A DNA stretch of 64,000 nt from Ktedonobacter robiniae. GTDB lineage: Bacteria > Chloroflexota > Ktedonobacteria > Ktedonobacterales > Ktedonobacteraceae. Numbering within the stretch: the stretch's first letter is position 1; each line of letters begins with the position of its first letter. Shown here piece by piece: positions 1 through 8,929 of this stretch. The stretch covers positions 1,736,001-1,800,000 of the forward strand of contig NZ_BNJG01000003.1 of NCBI RefSeq assembly GCF_016587375.1, in the 5' to 3' direction. The notes beneath the pieces are model-generated. The model did not search any database. It was not told the DNA's origin and saw only the letters and a program-made list of their open reading frames with translations. A program made the translations under genes and the position numbers.

Positions 1-2
1 AC

Positions 3-671
3 GAGGCCGATATTGGTAGCATCCAGGTTGGGCAGCCCGCGCAGTTTACGCTCACGGCTTACCCTTCGCAGACCTTCCGCGCCTCGGTAGCCTCAATCAA
101 TACCATTGGTCAGGTCACCTCGAACGTCGTGAACTATACGGTCATGCTGGCGGTGGATAATCAGAGTATTGGCTCAGCCCGCGTCTATCCCGGCATGACA
201 GCGACGGTCAATATCACCACGGCCCAGCGTATCGATGCCTTGCTCATTCCGGCCACTGCTTTGAGCTTCCCCAGTACTGCCTTACAGAACGGAGAGATTG
301 ATCGCACCCAGTATCTCTCGTTGCTGAGAAACAACCTGGGTGGTTCATCCACTGGCGGCGCGCAGAGCGATACAAGGGTTATCCTGCAATTGAAAGATGG
401 CAAGCTGACCCCCACCGTGATCAAGATTGGCCTGAATAACGGGCAGTATGTCGAGGTCCTCTCGGGCTTGAACGCGAATGACCAGGTAGTGACCGGTCAG
501 ACTGGTGGGAGCAGCACCACTTCAGGTAGTGGTACAGGCAGCGGTGGTGGCATCTTCCGCCTGGGCGGCGGTGGCAACGGCGGCGCTGGTGGTCGTGGTG
601 GCAATGGCGGCACCGGTGGTAACGGAGGTGCTGGTGGCAACGGTGGCGCCGGTGGTCGCGGAGGAAACTAA
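3..671 (+). CDS. Efflux periplasmic-adaptor-type (HlyD/MacA-like) subunit, 3' part
   Basis: The frame is open from the window edge, so the N-terminus is missing; 222 residues are visible. The visible part begins in the beta-barrel region of an HlyD/MacA-type membrane-fusion protein, with the typical stretch on permissible substitutions and a YPGMTATVNI-like segment near residue 65. It continues through the membrane-proximal domain, which ends near VVTGQ. Such proteins link an ABC permease to the exterior. The gene is followed two bases later by an ABC ATPase and then a MacB-type permease, so it is the first member of that exporter operon. The last 45 or so residues are an odd glycine-rich tail made of GGNGGAGG-like units. 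An internal ATG at 129 is only a methionine codon, not the start. Confidence 0.85.
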   Translation, partial: EADIGSIQVGQPAQFTLTAYPSQTFRASVASINTIGQVTSNVVNYTVMLAVDNQSIGSARVYPGMTATVNITTAQRIDALLIPATALSFPSTALQNGEIDRTQYLSLLRNNLGGSSTGGAQSDTRVILQLKDGKLTPTVIKIGLNNGQYVEVLSGLNANDQVVTGQTGGSSTTSGSGTGSGGGIFRLGGGGNGGAGGRGGNGGTGGNGGAGGNGGAGGRGGN

Positions 672-673
672 GC

Positions 674-1471
674 ATGCTAGATCAAGAACAGACTGTGGAA
701 GTCTCGACCGCTGAAGAGAACGCGCTAATCATTCGCCTGGAGTGCCTCAAGAAGTCCTATAAAATGGGGCGGACGGAGGTGCAGGCCTTGCGCGGCGTCG
801 ATCTCTCGATCAAGAAGGGCGAGATGGTCGCGATCATGGGTCCCTCCGGCTCGGGCAAGTCGACGTTGATGAATATCCTTGGCTGCCTGGATCGGCCCTC
901 TGGCGGGAAATACTACCTGGATGGCATCTCCGTGAGCCAGATGAACAAAGGGGAGCTTGCGGACGTACGCAACCAGAAGATTGGCTTTGTCTTTCAGAGC
1001 TTTAACCTGCTCTCCTGGATGAGTGCCTTCTCCAATGTCGAGCTGCCACTGATATATGCCGGTGTCTCTACTGAGCGGCGCAAGAAACGGGCCTTGTGGG
1101 CCTTAAAGCTGGTTGGTCTGGGGAGCCGGGCCAACCATCGCCCAATGGAGCTTTCAGGTGGTCAGCAGCAGCGCGTCGCCATCGCGCGGGCACTCGCCAC
1201 CTCGCCAGCCATGATCCTGGCTGACGAGCCGACTGGCAACCTGGATACAAAAACAAGCACCCAAATCATGATGGTGCTTCAGAAGCTCAATGCACGTGGC
1301 ATGACTATTGTCCTGGTCACGCATGAGCCAGACATCGCGAACTATTGCCACCGTAAAGTGGTGCTACGAGATGGAAAAATTCGCGAAGATAGCGTCAACG
1401 CCTTCCCCCTCTCCGCGCAGGAGCAGCTTGCTTCATGGTCGGCACCAGACGAAACGGAGGAGTTACCATGA
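674..1471 (+). CDS. ABC transporter ATP-binding protein, MacB/LolD type
   Basis: A 265-residue nucleotide-binding subunit that powers the exporter encoded on both sides. Walker A GPSGSGKST lies at residues 56-64, followed by a Q-loop (FVFQSFNLL). The ABC signature LSGGQQQR, Walker B MILADEPTGNLD and the switch histidine LVTHE are all present. The length is normal, with a roughly 20-residue N-terminal extension. The start ATG sits two bases after the adaptor stop, and a GGAGGAA ribosome site lies inside the end of the adaptor gene. The stop overlaps the next start as ATGA, so the three genes are translationally coupled. The family exports antibiotics, peptides or lipids; the substrate cannot be read from sequence. 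Confidence 0.95.
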   Translation: MLDQEQTVEVSTAEENALIIRLECLKKSYKMGRTEVQALRGVDLSIKKGEMVAIMGPSGSGKSTLMNILGCLDRPSGGKYYLDGISVSQMNKGELADVRNQKIGFVFQSFNLLSWMSAFSNVELPLIYAGVSTERRKKRALWALKLVGLGSRANHRPMELSGGQQQRVAIARALATSPAMILADEPTGNLDTKTSTQIMMVLQKLNARGMTIVLVTHEPDIANYCHRKVVLRDGKIREDSVNAFPLSAQEQLASWSAPDETEELP

Positions 1472-2883
1472 ACACGCCAGACGAGCAGCAGGAGATCATG
1501 CTTGAGGACCAGGACACGATAAAAATGCCAGCCTTTGACCCGCCCGAGGAGTTTGCCTTTGCGGATCAAGAGACGGCGAAGATCACGCCACCCCTCGCAA
1601 CCTCCCCTCTGGAGCGCAAGGGACCTGGCGACGGGAGATTGCGACGTCGTCGAGGGCTCCTGGCCCTGTACCAGAGCTTCTCAAGCGCCGTGGTGGCCTT
1701 GCGGGCCAACAAGATGCGTTCGCTTTTGACCTCGCTGGGTATTATCATTGGCGTGGGGGCGGTCATTGTCATGGTCTCAGTGAGCCAGAGTAACGCCGCG
1801 GTCATTAACCAGCGCCTCTCGACGCTCAATCCCAACGAGCTCGTTATTCGCTCGGGAAGTGCCAATTCGAGCGGCGTTCGCCAGGGCCAGGGTTCGCTGC
1901 AGACGCTCACGCAGGCTGACGCCGACGAGCTCTCTTCACGTGTACCCAACGTCTCGGCGGTCAGTCCTATTGCCAATGCCAGCGGCCAGGTGATCTTCCA
2001 GGGCCAGAACTGGGCCTCGACCATCCAGGGGGTCTATCCCTCGTTCCAGACAATCAATAGCTGGCAGATGCAGGAGGGTAACTTCATCTCCGACACGGAC
2101 GAGCAGAGTGGTGGCGCCGTCGCGGTCATCGGCCAGACCGTCGCGGACAATTTGTTCACGCCCCAGGGCGTTGACCCGCTGGGACAGCAAATTCGTATCC
2201 GCAACGTTCCCTTTACCGTTGTAGGCGTGCTGGCCTCAAAAGGCGCCAGCGCGGGCCAGCAGGACGCCGACGATGTCGTCTACGTCCCCTTCAGCACAGC
2301 GCAGAGGCGCCTCACCGGGTCCCAGTTTGCTAGCTCAATTGATGTGCTGGTCAGCGACCAATCCCATATGACCGATACCCAGAGCGCCGTGCAGCAGGTA
2401 TTGGAGCAGCAGCACCATATTGGCGATCCAGCCTCTGACGACTTTGTGATCCAGAACCAGGCGCAGGTCCTGGACACGGTCCAGACGACGACGCAGGCTC
2501 TGACCTTCCTGCTGGTGAGCGTGGCGGCCATCTCCCTGCTGGTGGGTGGCATTGGCATTATGAACATCATGCTCGTCTCAGTCACCGAGCGCACGCGTGA
2601 GATTGGGATCCGCATGGCCATCGGGGCGCGCCCTCGTGATGTCATGACCCAGTTTCTGATCGAGGCCCTGATGCTAAGTGCGCTCGGCGGCCTGGTAGGA
2701 ATTCTTATAGGCATAGGAGGCGGATTTATCGTTTCGCTTGTCGCGAACACCCCCTTTGTCCTGAGTCCGCTGGCGGTCCTGCTGGCCTTCGGCTTCTCCG
2801 CCGGCGTCGGCGTTGTCTTCGGCTTCTACCCGGCCCAACGCGCCGCCCAACTCGATCCCATCGTCGCCTTGCGTACTGAATAA
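1468..2883 (+). CDS. MacB-like FtsX-family ABC permease
   Basis: A 471-residue integral membrane subunit. After an acidic cytoplasmic N-terminus of about 85 residues comes TM1 (around LLTSLGIIIGVGAVIVMVSV). A large extracytoplasmic MacB-type core domain follows, and then the FtsX domain with three TM segments near residues 345-470, including the ERTREIGIRMAIGA coupling motif. The start at 1468 is preferred over an in-frame upstream codon at 1435 because GGAGG lies seven bases before it and the ATG overlaps the ATPase stop. It is the last gene of the operon, followed by a hairpin. Known role of the family: mechanotransmission exporters working with an adaptor, here the preceding gene. Confidence 0.93.
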   Translation: MNTPDEQQEIMLEDQDTIKMPAFDPPEEFAFADQETAKITPPLATSPLERKGPGDGRLRRRRGLLALYQSFSSAVVALRANKMRSLLTSLGIIIGVGAVIVMVSVSQSNAAVINQRLSTLNPNELVIRSGSANSSGVRQGQGSLQTLTQADADELSSRVPNVSAVSPIANASGQVIFQGQNWASTIQGVYPSFQTINSWQMQEGNFISDTDEQSGGAVAVIGQTVADNLFTPQGVDPLGQQIRIRNVPFTVVGVLASKGASAGQQDADDVVYVPFSTAQRRLTGSQFASSIDVLVSDQSHMTDTQSAVQQVLEQQHHIGDPASDDFVIQNQAQVLDTVQTTTQALTFLLVSVAAISLLVGGIGIMNIMLVSVTERTREIGIRMAIGARPRDVMTQFLIEALMLSALGGLVGILIGIGGGFIVSLVANTPFVLSPLAVLLAFGFSAGVGVVFGFYPAQRAAQLDPIVALRTE

Positions 2884-2897
2884 AGATACTTTACGGG

Positions 2898-2931
2898 TGA
2901 GGCGTTACCAGCGTGTGCCGGTAACGCCTCA
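2898..2931 (+). terminator. Hairpin after the MacAB-like operon
   Basis: A 12-bp perfect stem (GAGGCGTTACC and its complement) with a 10-base loop starts 15 bases after the permease stop. Only a weak T-rich stretch (ATTTTCCGTTCTTT) follows. It probably terminates both this operon and the convergent gene. Confidence 0.7.
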
Positions 2932-2942
2932 TTTTCCGTTCT

Positions 2943-3422
2943 TTACTCTTCAGTAGCAGATCTTACAGGGCGTTTGAAGTAGTGGAACGGGGTCCAGTTT
3001 CCACAAGGCTCCCAATGATCGGCTATCATCTCGTTGATAATCGCGTTACGGTTGAGGCTAATGCGACGGGCGTACTCCCACTGCTGAATGTTTCCGGGAT
3101 CCCAGGGTCGCTGACAATACAGAGCAAATGCGGCGACACCTGTGAGTTCCCAACCCGCCTTGCCTGCTTCTTGCAAAATGCCCATCTCATCGAAGGCTGT
3201 GGCGCTAAACGTGCGGCGCTGCATTTCTCCTCCTGCGACCCGTTCGCGGGCAGTCACACGCTCTTCAGCGTACACCTCTGGAGGTCCAAAAGCTTCCAGA
3301 GGCGTTTCCCCGCTTTCCGCCAGGTGACTTTCTATCTCAGCGAGAATCTCGCCGATCTGGTGGTTGTCCAACCCATAGCGTTGGAGACAGGCGGTAAGCT
3401 GCTCAAGATATGTATCAGTCAT
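2943..3422 (-). CDS. HAAS-domain-like protein paired with PadR
   Basis: A 159-residue soluble protein. The first 50 or so residues (YLEQLTACLQRYGL, then EILAEIESHLAE) resemble the HAAS/DUF1700-type helical domain that is often encoded right after PadR regulators. The rest, with a WELTGVAAF segment and an HWEPCG segment, is not recognised. The start at 3422 overlaps the PadR stop as ATGA, so the two are coupled; a longer reading from 3482 would run back through the PadR gene. In known pairs the HAAS partner acts with PadR in signalling or anchors a membrane domain. No membrane segment is visible here, so its role is open. Confidence 0.75.
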   Translation of the reverse strand: MTDTYLEQLTACLQRYGLDNHQIGEILAEIESHLAESGETPLEAFGPPEVYAEERVTARERVAGGEMQRRTFSATAFDEMGILQEAGKAGWELTGVAAFALYCQRPWDPGNIQQWEYARRISLNRNAIINEMIADHWEPCGNWTPFHYFKRPVRSATEE

Positions 3423-3763
3423 TCTTGTTTCTCTCCCCTTGGATAGATTAACGTTGCGACATGTTCGGTGAAGGACGTCCAATCCCCCGCTTGTTCTTTA
3501 AAGGTATGATGCCCTTGTTGTGTCAGGGTGTAGTACTTGCGCCCTGGCCCTTGTTCTCCAGCTGTCCATCGGCTTGTGACCAGGTCAGCTTCCTCGAGCC
3601 GTGCCAGGAGGGGATACAACGTGCCTCCTTTAATGTGTCCCAGCCCTGCTTGCTCCAGGCGCTGCGTGATGGCGTACCCATAGTATTCGCCATCGGCAAG
3701 CACACCCAGAACGCAGAGATCGAGGACCCCGCGAAGCCATTGTGTTCGTCTTTCTGCTTTCAT
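3419..3763 (-). CDS. PadR-family transcriptional regulator
   Basis: A 114-residue winged-helix repressor of the short PadR-s2 type. The N-terminus WLRGVLDLCVLGVL leads into the helix-turn-helix and wing, with GYAITQRLEQAG, the hallmark GTLYPLLARLEE and GRKYYTLTQQG. PadR proteins bind palindromes near their own promoter and release them on binding small, often toxic or aromatic, ligands. A matching palindrome lies just upstream at 3799-3821. It is co-transcribed with the HAAS-like gene. Confidence 0.93.
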   Translation of the reverse strand: MKAERRTQWLRGVLDLCVLGVLADGEYYGYAITQRLEQAGLGHIKGGTLYPLLARLEEADLVTSRWTAGEQGPGRKYYTLTQQGHHTFKEQAGDWTSFTEHVATLIYPRGEKQE

Positions 3764-3798
3764 AGCTATATAGTATCACAATCTAGATAGTAAAGCAA

Positions 3799-3821
3799 TA
3801 TAGATTGTGCCGCAATCTATA
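3799..3821. promoter_or_regulatory. Probable PadR operator
   Basis: A perfect 9-bp inverted repeat (TATAGATTG, 5-base spacer, CAATCTATA) lies 36 bases upstream of the padR start. A partial copy (CAATCTAGA) sits at 3779-3787. Position and symmetry fit autoregulation by the PadR dimer; binding itself is inferred. Confidence 0.65.
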
Positions 3822-3963
3822 GTAAGGAATGACAAATCTTTTTCTTGGCTAAATTCCATTACATCTTCATTGAATTAGCTTCTCTAGAAGGTGCTTGCGA
3901 GTGTGGTATGCTGAGCCTGTGATGAATATAAGTTAGTCAGAGCCAGGAAGGCATAGGAAGCTA

Positions 3964-4710
3964 ATGCAGACCTATGACGACATTGCTGAGTGGTATGATC
4001 AGTGGATTGGTACGCACTCGATGAGAGAAGACCCTTTCTTTCCCTCCGTCGAAGCGCTCATAGGCCAGGTCGAGGGAACCCGTATTTGCGATCTTGGCTG
4101 TGGTCAGGGGCGAGTGGCTCGTCACCTGGCAGACCAGGGTGCGCACGTGGTCGGCGTTGATCTCTCATCCAAGCTGCTTGCAATTGCGCGTCGCCATGAG
4201 GAGCACAATCCTCTTGGGATCGAGTATGTGGATGCCGATGCCCGCGCCCTTGACGCTAAGGTGCTTGGTCTCTTCGATGGCGTGGTGTGTTTTATGGCCT
4301 TAATGGATATTCCAGACCTGGCCCCGACTCTTCACAGCGTCGCGCGCATTCTGCGACCCGGAGGGTGGTTTGTCTTTGCTATTCTCCACCCATGCTTTCA
4401 TACCTCGCAGTCGGGGGAGATGGAGACGCCAGAGGGAGTGGTACGAACCATTGGCAGGTATTTTGTCGAGGGCCATTGGCGCTCAGATACGCGACCAGGT
4501 CCTCCAGGAAAAGTTGGCTCGTATCATCGGACACTTTCGACCTACATCAACAGTCTTACCGAGGCGGGACTTCAGGTTGAGCGCCTGAGCGAGCCAATTG
4601 GAACTTCCGCCGTCGCCACTTCGTCGTCTGTTTCACGTGCAGACAGGCCAGTCTGGCAGGAGGTCCCCAGCATCCTGGTTGTGAGTTGCAGGAAGGGAGA
4701 TAACCTGTAG
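3964..4710 (+). CDS. Class I SAM-dependent methyltransferase
   Basis: A 248-residue Rossmann-fold methyltransferase. The SAM-binding motif I ICDLGCGQGRVARHL lies at residues 41-55. The acidic end of strand 2 is VVGVDLSSK, and the post-I region contains VDADARAL. Motif RILRPGGWFVFAILHPCF follows and gives the usual methyltransferase-11/25 pattern. AGGAAG eight bases before the ATG supports the start. It stands alone between a divergent padR promoter and a lipoprotein gene. The C-terminal third (HRTLSTYINSL) resembles the acceptor-recognition part of small-molecule methyltransferases; the substrate is unknown. Confidence 0.88.
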   Translation: MQTYDDIAEWYDQWIGTHSMREDPFFPSVEALIGQVEGTRICDLGCGQGRVARHLADQGAHVVGVDLSSKLLAIARRHEEHNPLGIEYVDADARALDAKVLGLFDGVVCFMALMDIPDLAPTLHSVARILRPGGWFVFAILHPCFHTSQSGEMETPEGVVRTIGRYFVEGHWRSDTRPGPPGKVGSYHRTLSTYINSLTEAGLQVERLSEPIGTSAVATSSSVSRADRPVWQEVPSILVVSCRKGDNL

Positions 4711-4898
4711 GCGAGCTTATGCTCTTTTAAGAATTGCCCCGAGAAGACGTTACCCGAACGATGCGTGCTAGAACAGGAAATTAGTCCCTGTTTTGACTGC
4801 ATGAGCTAATTATTGCTAGAATCTTGAGTGTTTCTTTGCATATTTTTATGCATTTATATGTATGATTCTGTCAATAATTAAAGGGATAGGACGGCTTG

Positions 4899-6761
4899 AT
4901 GATGAGGCATATTTCCAGACGAACGATGAGGCTCCTTCTCCTTATGGTAATGTTTGGCAGTTCGGCACTTTTGTACTCTGGCTGCGTCTTTCGTGGCACC
5001 AATGCAGTAATCACAAATGCAAGTAATGGAGCCAACCAGTGGGTTGGTGAAAGCAAAGTTACTGCGCCAGACTTTGACTTCTCGGTGCCAGAGGCCCAGG
5101 CGTTGAGCGTCTCCCCACTCTTTGAGCGTTACACTCAGAGTCATGGAGGAACGATAAGCCTGGGAGCCCCGTTGACCGCTGCGTTTCCTACAGACCAGGG
5201 ATGGTTGCAGTTCTTTGCATCGGGCGCGTTGCTCCTGCCAGTAAGTCAGCAGGGGCATACACAAGGGAATGAGGCCTCGCTGGTTGCCTTAAGCAAGCAT
5301 GGCGTGAAGGACACCGATACGGGAATCGTGCGCCTGCCGCTGCTCCAGGCCTTGCTTACAGCTGGCAGCCAGGTGCCCATTGGTGGTGATAAGAGTCACT
5401 TTACCTATATTAATCTACGCAAGGCAACCAATCCCGGCCTCATGCTGGCGGCACCAGCGGCAGGTCAAACCGCTACGGCCTCCGTGAGTGGGAAGGGCAT
5501 CTTCGTCAAGGGAGGGACACGCGCCGGACAGGATGTGGGCCATTTCATTCCACAGCCGTTCTGGAGCTATGTCAATCGTTCTGATGTTTCGCCTGACGGG
5601 TGGAAAACGGATTTTGGTCTACCACTTACGGAGGCGCTTTCTTTGAGCGTTACGAAGGATGATGGCGTCCATCACCTGCTGGTGCAGGCATTTGAGCGCG
5701 ATGGATTGGTACTAGATCAAGGCACTGTGGGTGCCTCGGGTCAGCCTCAGATCCAACGCCTCGATACTGGCACAGACTATGTGCATACCATTGGCCTGCC
5801 TGCCGTCGCGATTAGCGCCAAGCAGGCGATCTGGGCGCTAGAAGATACAGCCCTCCTCTCCGCTCCGAGTGCGGGCCAGGCGGTGGCGCACGTTGGGCAG
5901 AATTTCCCGCTGATACTGCTCGGCGATACGAAATGGGACACAGGCATGCTCTGGTACCATATACAATGGGCAGCTCCAAAGGGTGGTGGAGATGGATGGG
6001 TGCCGGCGAACGCCATTACCTTCACCTCGCCTGGCAATGCACCGAGCCAGGCCTCAATGGACGCGCTTTCACCAACTCTGGCAACGTACCTTGCCGGGAT
6101 CGGCAACAATGCAGGTGCCGTGGTCTACGATGTGTCGCGCCAGCGTTATTATGCCTATAATGACGGTGCTCAATTCATCGTAGCCAGCTCAATGAAAGTG
6201 CCCATTATGTTGACGTTCTTCGATACAATTGAGCAACAGGGGCGTGAGCCGGATGATGACGAGATGAATCTCCTGACGACCATGATTGAGAACTCCGATA
6301 ACGACTCGGCCTCGGCCCTCTTCTTTGATAAGATCGGCGGTGCGACAGGAATTGCAAATTATATGCAAAAGATCGGCGTGAGTGGGCTTAATCCGAGTGA
6401 CGATGCCTGGGGATACAGCACAATTACGCCGCAGACCATGGTGAATCTGCTGACGCTCCTCCAGGAAGGCAAAATCCTGACGTCCCACGACCGCGATATC
6501 TCGCTCAACCTGATGGAGCATATTGAATCTGATCAGCGGTTCGGGGTTGGAGATAGCGTGCCCGATGGAGCCACGGTGGCGATGAAAGATGGCTGGGTGC
6601 CTGGACCCGATGATCAGTGGGCCGTGAACTCTTCTGGCATCGTGACCCTGGGCCAGGAAACTTATATCATCTCCGTTTATACAATGGAAAGTGCCTCTTT
6701 AGAGGATGGGCAGGGCATTGTGCAGCACGTCTGCGACACTGTTGCCTCACTGCTTACCTAG
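4899..6761 (+). CDS. Lipoprotein with SH3-like and beta-lactamase-fold serine hydrolase domains
   Basis: A 620-residue secreted protein. The N-terminus is a lipoprotein signal with lipobox LYSGC near residue 29, so it should be anchored outside the membrane. Residues 45-300 are not recognised, though there is an SH3-like segment around 310-370 (LLGDTKW to GDGWVPANAITF). The last 240 residues carry class A beta-lactamase-family motifs: SSMK (SxxK nucleophile), SDN in ENSDNDSA, and KDG in AMKDGWVPG where KTG is usual. Such domains occur in beta-lactamases and in cell-wall-associated hydrolases; given the fusion I favour a wall-related hydrolase. The start is at the first ATG after AGGA; the frame also offers TTG at 4896. 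Confidence 0.82.
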   Translation: MMRHISRRTMRLLLLMVMFGSSALLYSGCVFRGTNAVITNASNGANQWVGESKVTAPDFDFSVPEAQALSVSPLFERYTQSHGGTISLGAPLTAAFPTDQGWLQFFASGALLLPVSQQGHTQGNEASLVALSKHGVKDTDTGIVRLPLLQALLTAGSQVPIGGDKSHFTYINLRKATNPGLMLAAPAAGQTATASVSGKGIFVKGGTRAGQDVGHFIPQPFWSYVNRSDVSPDGWKTDFGLPLTEALSLSVTKDDGVHHLLVQAFERDGLVLDQGTVGASGQPQIQRLDTGTDYVHTIGLPAVAISAKQAIWALEDTALLSAPSAGQAVAHVGQNFPLILLGDTKWDTGMLWYHIQWAAPKGGGDGWVPANAITFTSPGNAPSQASMDALSPTLATYLAGIGNNAGAVVYDVSRQRYYAYNDGAQFIVASSMKVPIMLTFFDTIEQQGREPDDDEMNLLTTMIENSDNDSASALFFDKIGGATGIANYMQKIGVSGLNPSDDAWGYSTITPQTMVNLLTLLQEGKILTSHDRDISLNLMEHIESDQRFGVGDSVPDGATVAMKDGWVPGPDDQWAVNSSGIVTLGQETYIISVYTMESASLEDGQGIVQHVCDTVASLLT

Positions 6762-6785
6762 AGAGTCGGAGTTGGCCGCCTCTAT

Positions 6786-7328
6786 TCAGGTCTCAATGTA
6801 TTCGTAGGTCTTTCCCAGCCCGCACGGTATTGATGGTAGCCCATCCAGGTCAAGCTGCATATGGGCGAAGCTGTACACTTTCTCATAGCCACTCTGATCT
6901 AGGAGCCGTTGCGCCTTCTGGTTGCGCTCGCTGATCCAGCTTGCCCCCATAGTAACACGTGCTCCTGGCGGGGCTTCGGCGACCCATTCCCGGACGCGCA
7001 TCTCAGCACAATGGAGCAGAAACCCACCGATGCCGCACCCGGTGTACTTGGGTAGCAGCCACACATTGGCAAAGAGGCGGACGCGCCCGCTTCCCTTGGC
7101 CTGAGCATAACCTATGATGCGCCCGCTTGATGTTCCTACCACCCACGTATCGGTCAGGATATTGATGCCCTCGGCGTGCCAACTCCTCCAGAGGCGCTCT
7201 CTGTCTGAGAGCGGCTTCCCAAAATCCGCCATTTCCTGGGCGATAAGCACCTGCAAGACCGCCTCCAGGTTGCCTGTTATAGCTGGGCGAACCCAGAAAC
7301 CATCAGGGAGAGCGATTGCCTTCGTCAT
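6786..7328 (-). CDS. GNAT-family N-acetyltransferase
   Basis: A 180-residue acyltransferase. The fold can be followed from the start strand (FWVRPAITGNLEAVLQV) through the central strand (GRVRLFANVWLLPKYTG) to the acetyl-CoA pyrophosphate loop CGIGGFLLHCAE, a variant of the Q/RxxGxG/A motif. The C-terminal AQRLLDQSGYEKVYSFAHM is typical. It converges on the lipoprotein gene with only 24 bases between stops. The acceptor is unknown. Confidence 0.85.
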   Translation of the reverse strand: MTKAIALPDGFWVRPAITGNLEAVLQVLIAQEMADFGKPLSDRERLWRSWHAEGINILTDTWVVGTSSGRIIGYAQAKGSGRVRLFANVWLLPKYTGCGIGGFLLHCAEMRVREWVAEAPPGARVTMGASWISERNQKAQRLLDQSGYEKVYSFAHMQLDLDGLPSIPCGLGKTYEYIET

Positions 7329-7466
7329 CTAAGCACTCCTTGCTATAACCATTTACGATATATCCATAACAGATATATTAAGGCAGAGACGCGCTTTCGT
7401 CAAGGGCATCTAGGATCTAAGTTGGCTTGACGCTACGTAAATGACGTTTAGGCATGTTTTAACTTT

Positions 7467-7970
7467 TCACTTGATTGAGATGTTGAGCCGTTCCTGGACG
7501 AGTTTCGCAACCTTTGCCTGTTCTGTCTCCCACATCCTCCAGACAGATTGCTCCCATTGTTGGAGCATGTCGATTCTTTGCTGCTCTGGGACGTTGAGTA
7601 CATCCAGGACGGTCAGCGTTGCTTTGGTGTCTGGAAGGCGAAATGGAGGCCACTGTTTTGGCGTTTTCGCAAGAAACATATGTGCTCTTTGTACCTGTCT
7701 CCCGGTATAGCTGTGCTCACATGCCAGGTATAATCCGACCAGGGCAAAGGTCAAAGTAATAGGTTTGAGGTTTGTTCCTGCATGCTGTGCAGCATATGTA
7801 TCGACAGCAAACTGGTGAGGAAAACTTGCATCCAGCAATGACAGGGTATAGGCAGATAGCTGATCATATAGTTGTCTACATGCAGAGGAGGCGTGATAGC
7901 GCTCATCGAATTGCTCTTCTGTTGAAGGCAGAAGGAGTCCACAGCCTGGACACATCACCGTTTTATTCAC
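7467..7970 (-). CDS. DUF5946-family protein
   Basis: A 167-residue protein with an N-terminal CPGCGLLLP zinc-binding-like pair of cysteines, then SSACRQLYDQLSAYTL and a conserved ACEHSYTG segment. This matches the DUF5946 family as I recall it, which is of unknown function. It lies in the same direction as, and 10 bases beyond, the DMT exporter gene, so it is probably the last gene of a three-gene unit. Confidence 0.75.
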   Translation of the reverse strand: MNKTVMCPGCGLLLPSTEEQFDERYHASSACRQLYDQLSAYTLSLLDASFPHQFAVDTYAAQHAGTNLKPITLTFALVGLYLACEHSYTGRQVQRAHMFLAKTPKQWPPFRLPDTKATLTVLDVLNVPEQQRIDMLQQWEQSVWRMWETEQAKVAKLVQERLNISIK

Positions 7971-7979
7971 AACTGCTCC

Positions 7980-8912
7980 TTACCGCGTAGATGTTAGATT
8001 GGTTTCATTATATTCTTTCTGGGAAGGCGCGGGTGGGGCGGGTCTCCTGGCGGGAAGGCGCAGACCGGTAACAAAGCCGGTGCCGGCGAGGATGATGGCG
8101 AAGCCGAGTAGGGTGCTGAGCGTGAGTGGCTCGTGGAGCAGGAGCACACCCCAGAACACGCCGAAGCCGGGAACCAGGAAGGTGACGGTCAAGGCGCGGG
8201 TGGGACCGACGCGGGCGATCAGGCCAAAGTAGATCAGGTAGGCTATGGCGGTGCAAACGAGGGCCAGGATGACGACCGCAATGATCACTGGTGTGGTGGG
8301 AAGCTGTTGGGGAGGAAATGCTACTGCGAAGGGCATGAGGACGAGTGCGGCTCCTAGCTGGCTACAGGTTGCGAGTGCCAGTGAGTTGTAGCCCTGCGCA
8401 TAGATCTTGGTGTAGACGCCGCCCAGGCCGTAGAAGGCCGCTGCCGCCAGTGAGAACACGAGTGACCAGGCGATGGTCTGGGAAAATGGCAGGGGACTCC
8501 AGCCGACCAGGACCGCGACGCCTGCCAGGCCCAGGATCAGGCCGATGATCTTGCGCGGGGTAAGAGCCTCCTTGATCCAGAGTGCGGCGATAACAGCACC
8601 GAAGAGTGGGCTGGTCGCGTTCAGGATGGCGGAGAGTCCTGCTGCCAGGTGTAGTTCTGCCGTGGCGATAAAGGTGAAGGGAATGGCGGAGTTGAGTACA
8701 CCAATGACCAGGTAGTGCCACCAGCGCGTGCGCAGCTCAAGAGGCTGGCGACGGAAGAGGGCATAGGCTAGCAATGCCAGGCCCGCGATAAGCACGCGCA
8801 GCTCGATGAGGGCGATAGGTCCCAGGACGGGCGCGGCCACCCGCATACATAAGAAAGACCCACCCCAGAGAGTTGAAAGCAGCAACAAGGCTCCTACATC
8901 TTGTTTCTTCAT
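7980..8912 (-). CDS. EamA/DMT-superfamily transporter
   Basis: A 310-residue membrane protein with about ten transmembrane segments in two EamA repeats. Repeat one contains LWGGSFLCMRVAAPVLGP and the SAIPFTFIATAELHLAAG segment. Repeat two contains YGLGGVYTKIYAQGYN and PGFGVFWGVLLLHEPLTL. These proteins export metabolites such as amino acids or import drug-like molecules; the substrate is not predictable. It begins 17 bases after the Ada-type gene, suggesting co-expression with alkylation repair. Confidence 0.9.
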   Translation of the reverse strand: MKKQDVGALLLLSTLWGGSFLCMRVAAPVLGPIALIELRVLIAGLALLAYALFRRQPLELRTRWWHYLVIGVLNSAIPFTFIATAELHLAAGLSAILNATSPLFGAVIAALWIKEALTPRKIIGLILGLAGVAVLVGWSPLPFSQTIAWSLVFSLAAAAFYGLGGVYTKIYAQGYNSLALATCSQLGAALVLMPFAVAFPPQQLPTTPVIIAVVILALVCTAIAYLIYFGLIARVGPTRALTVTFLVPGFGVFWGVLLLHEPLTLSTLLGFAIILAGTGFVTGLRLPARRPAPPAPSQKEYNETNLTSTR

Positions 8913-8929
8913 AGTCGTGTTTGCTCTTT

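Noticed and set aside
421..675. 84-codon minus-strand frame rich in His and Arg
   Set aside because: It is the complement of the glycine-rich repeats of the adaptor gene, with no start signal.
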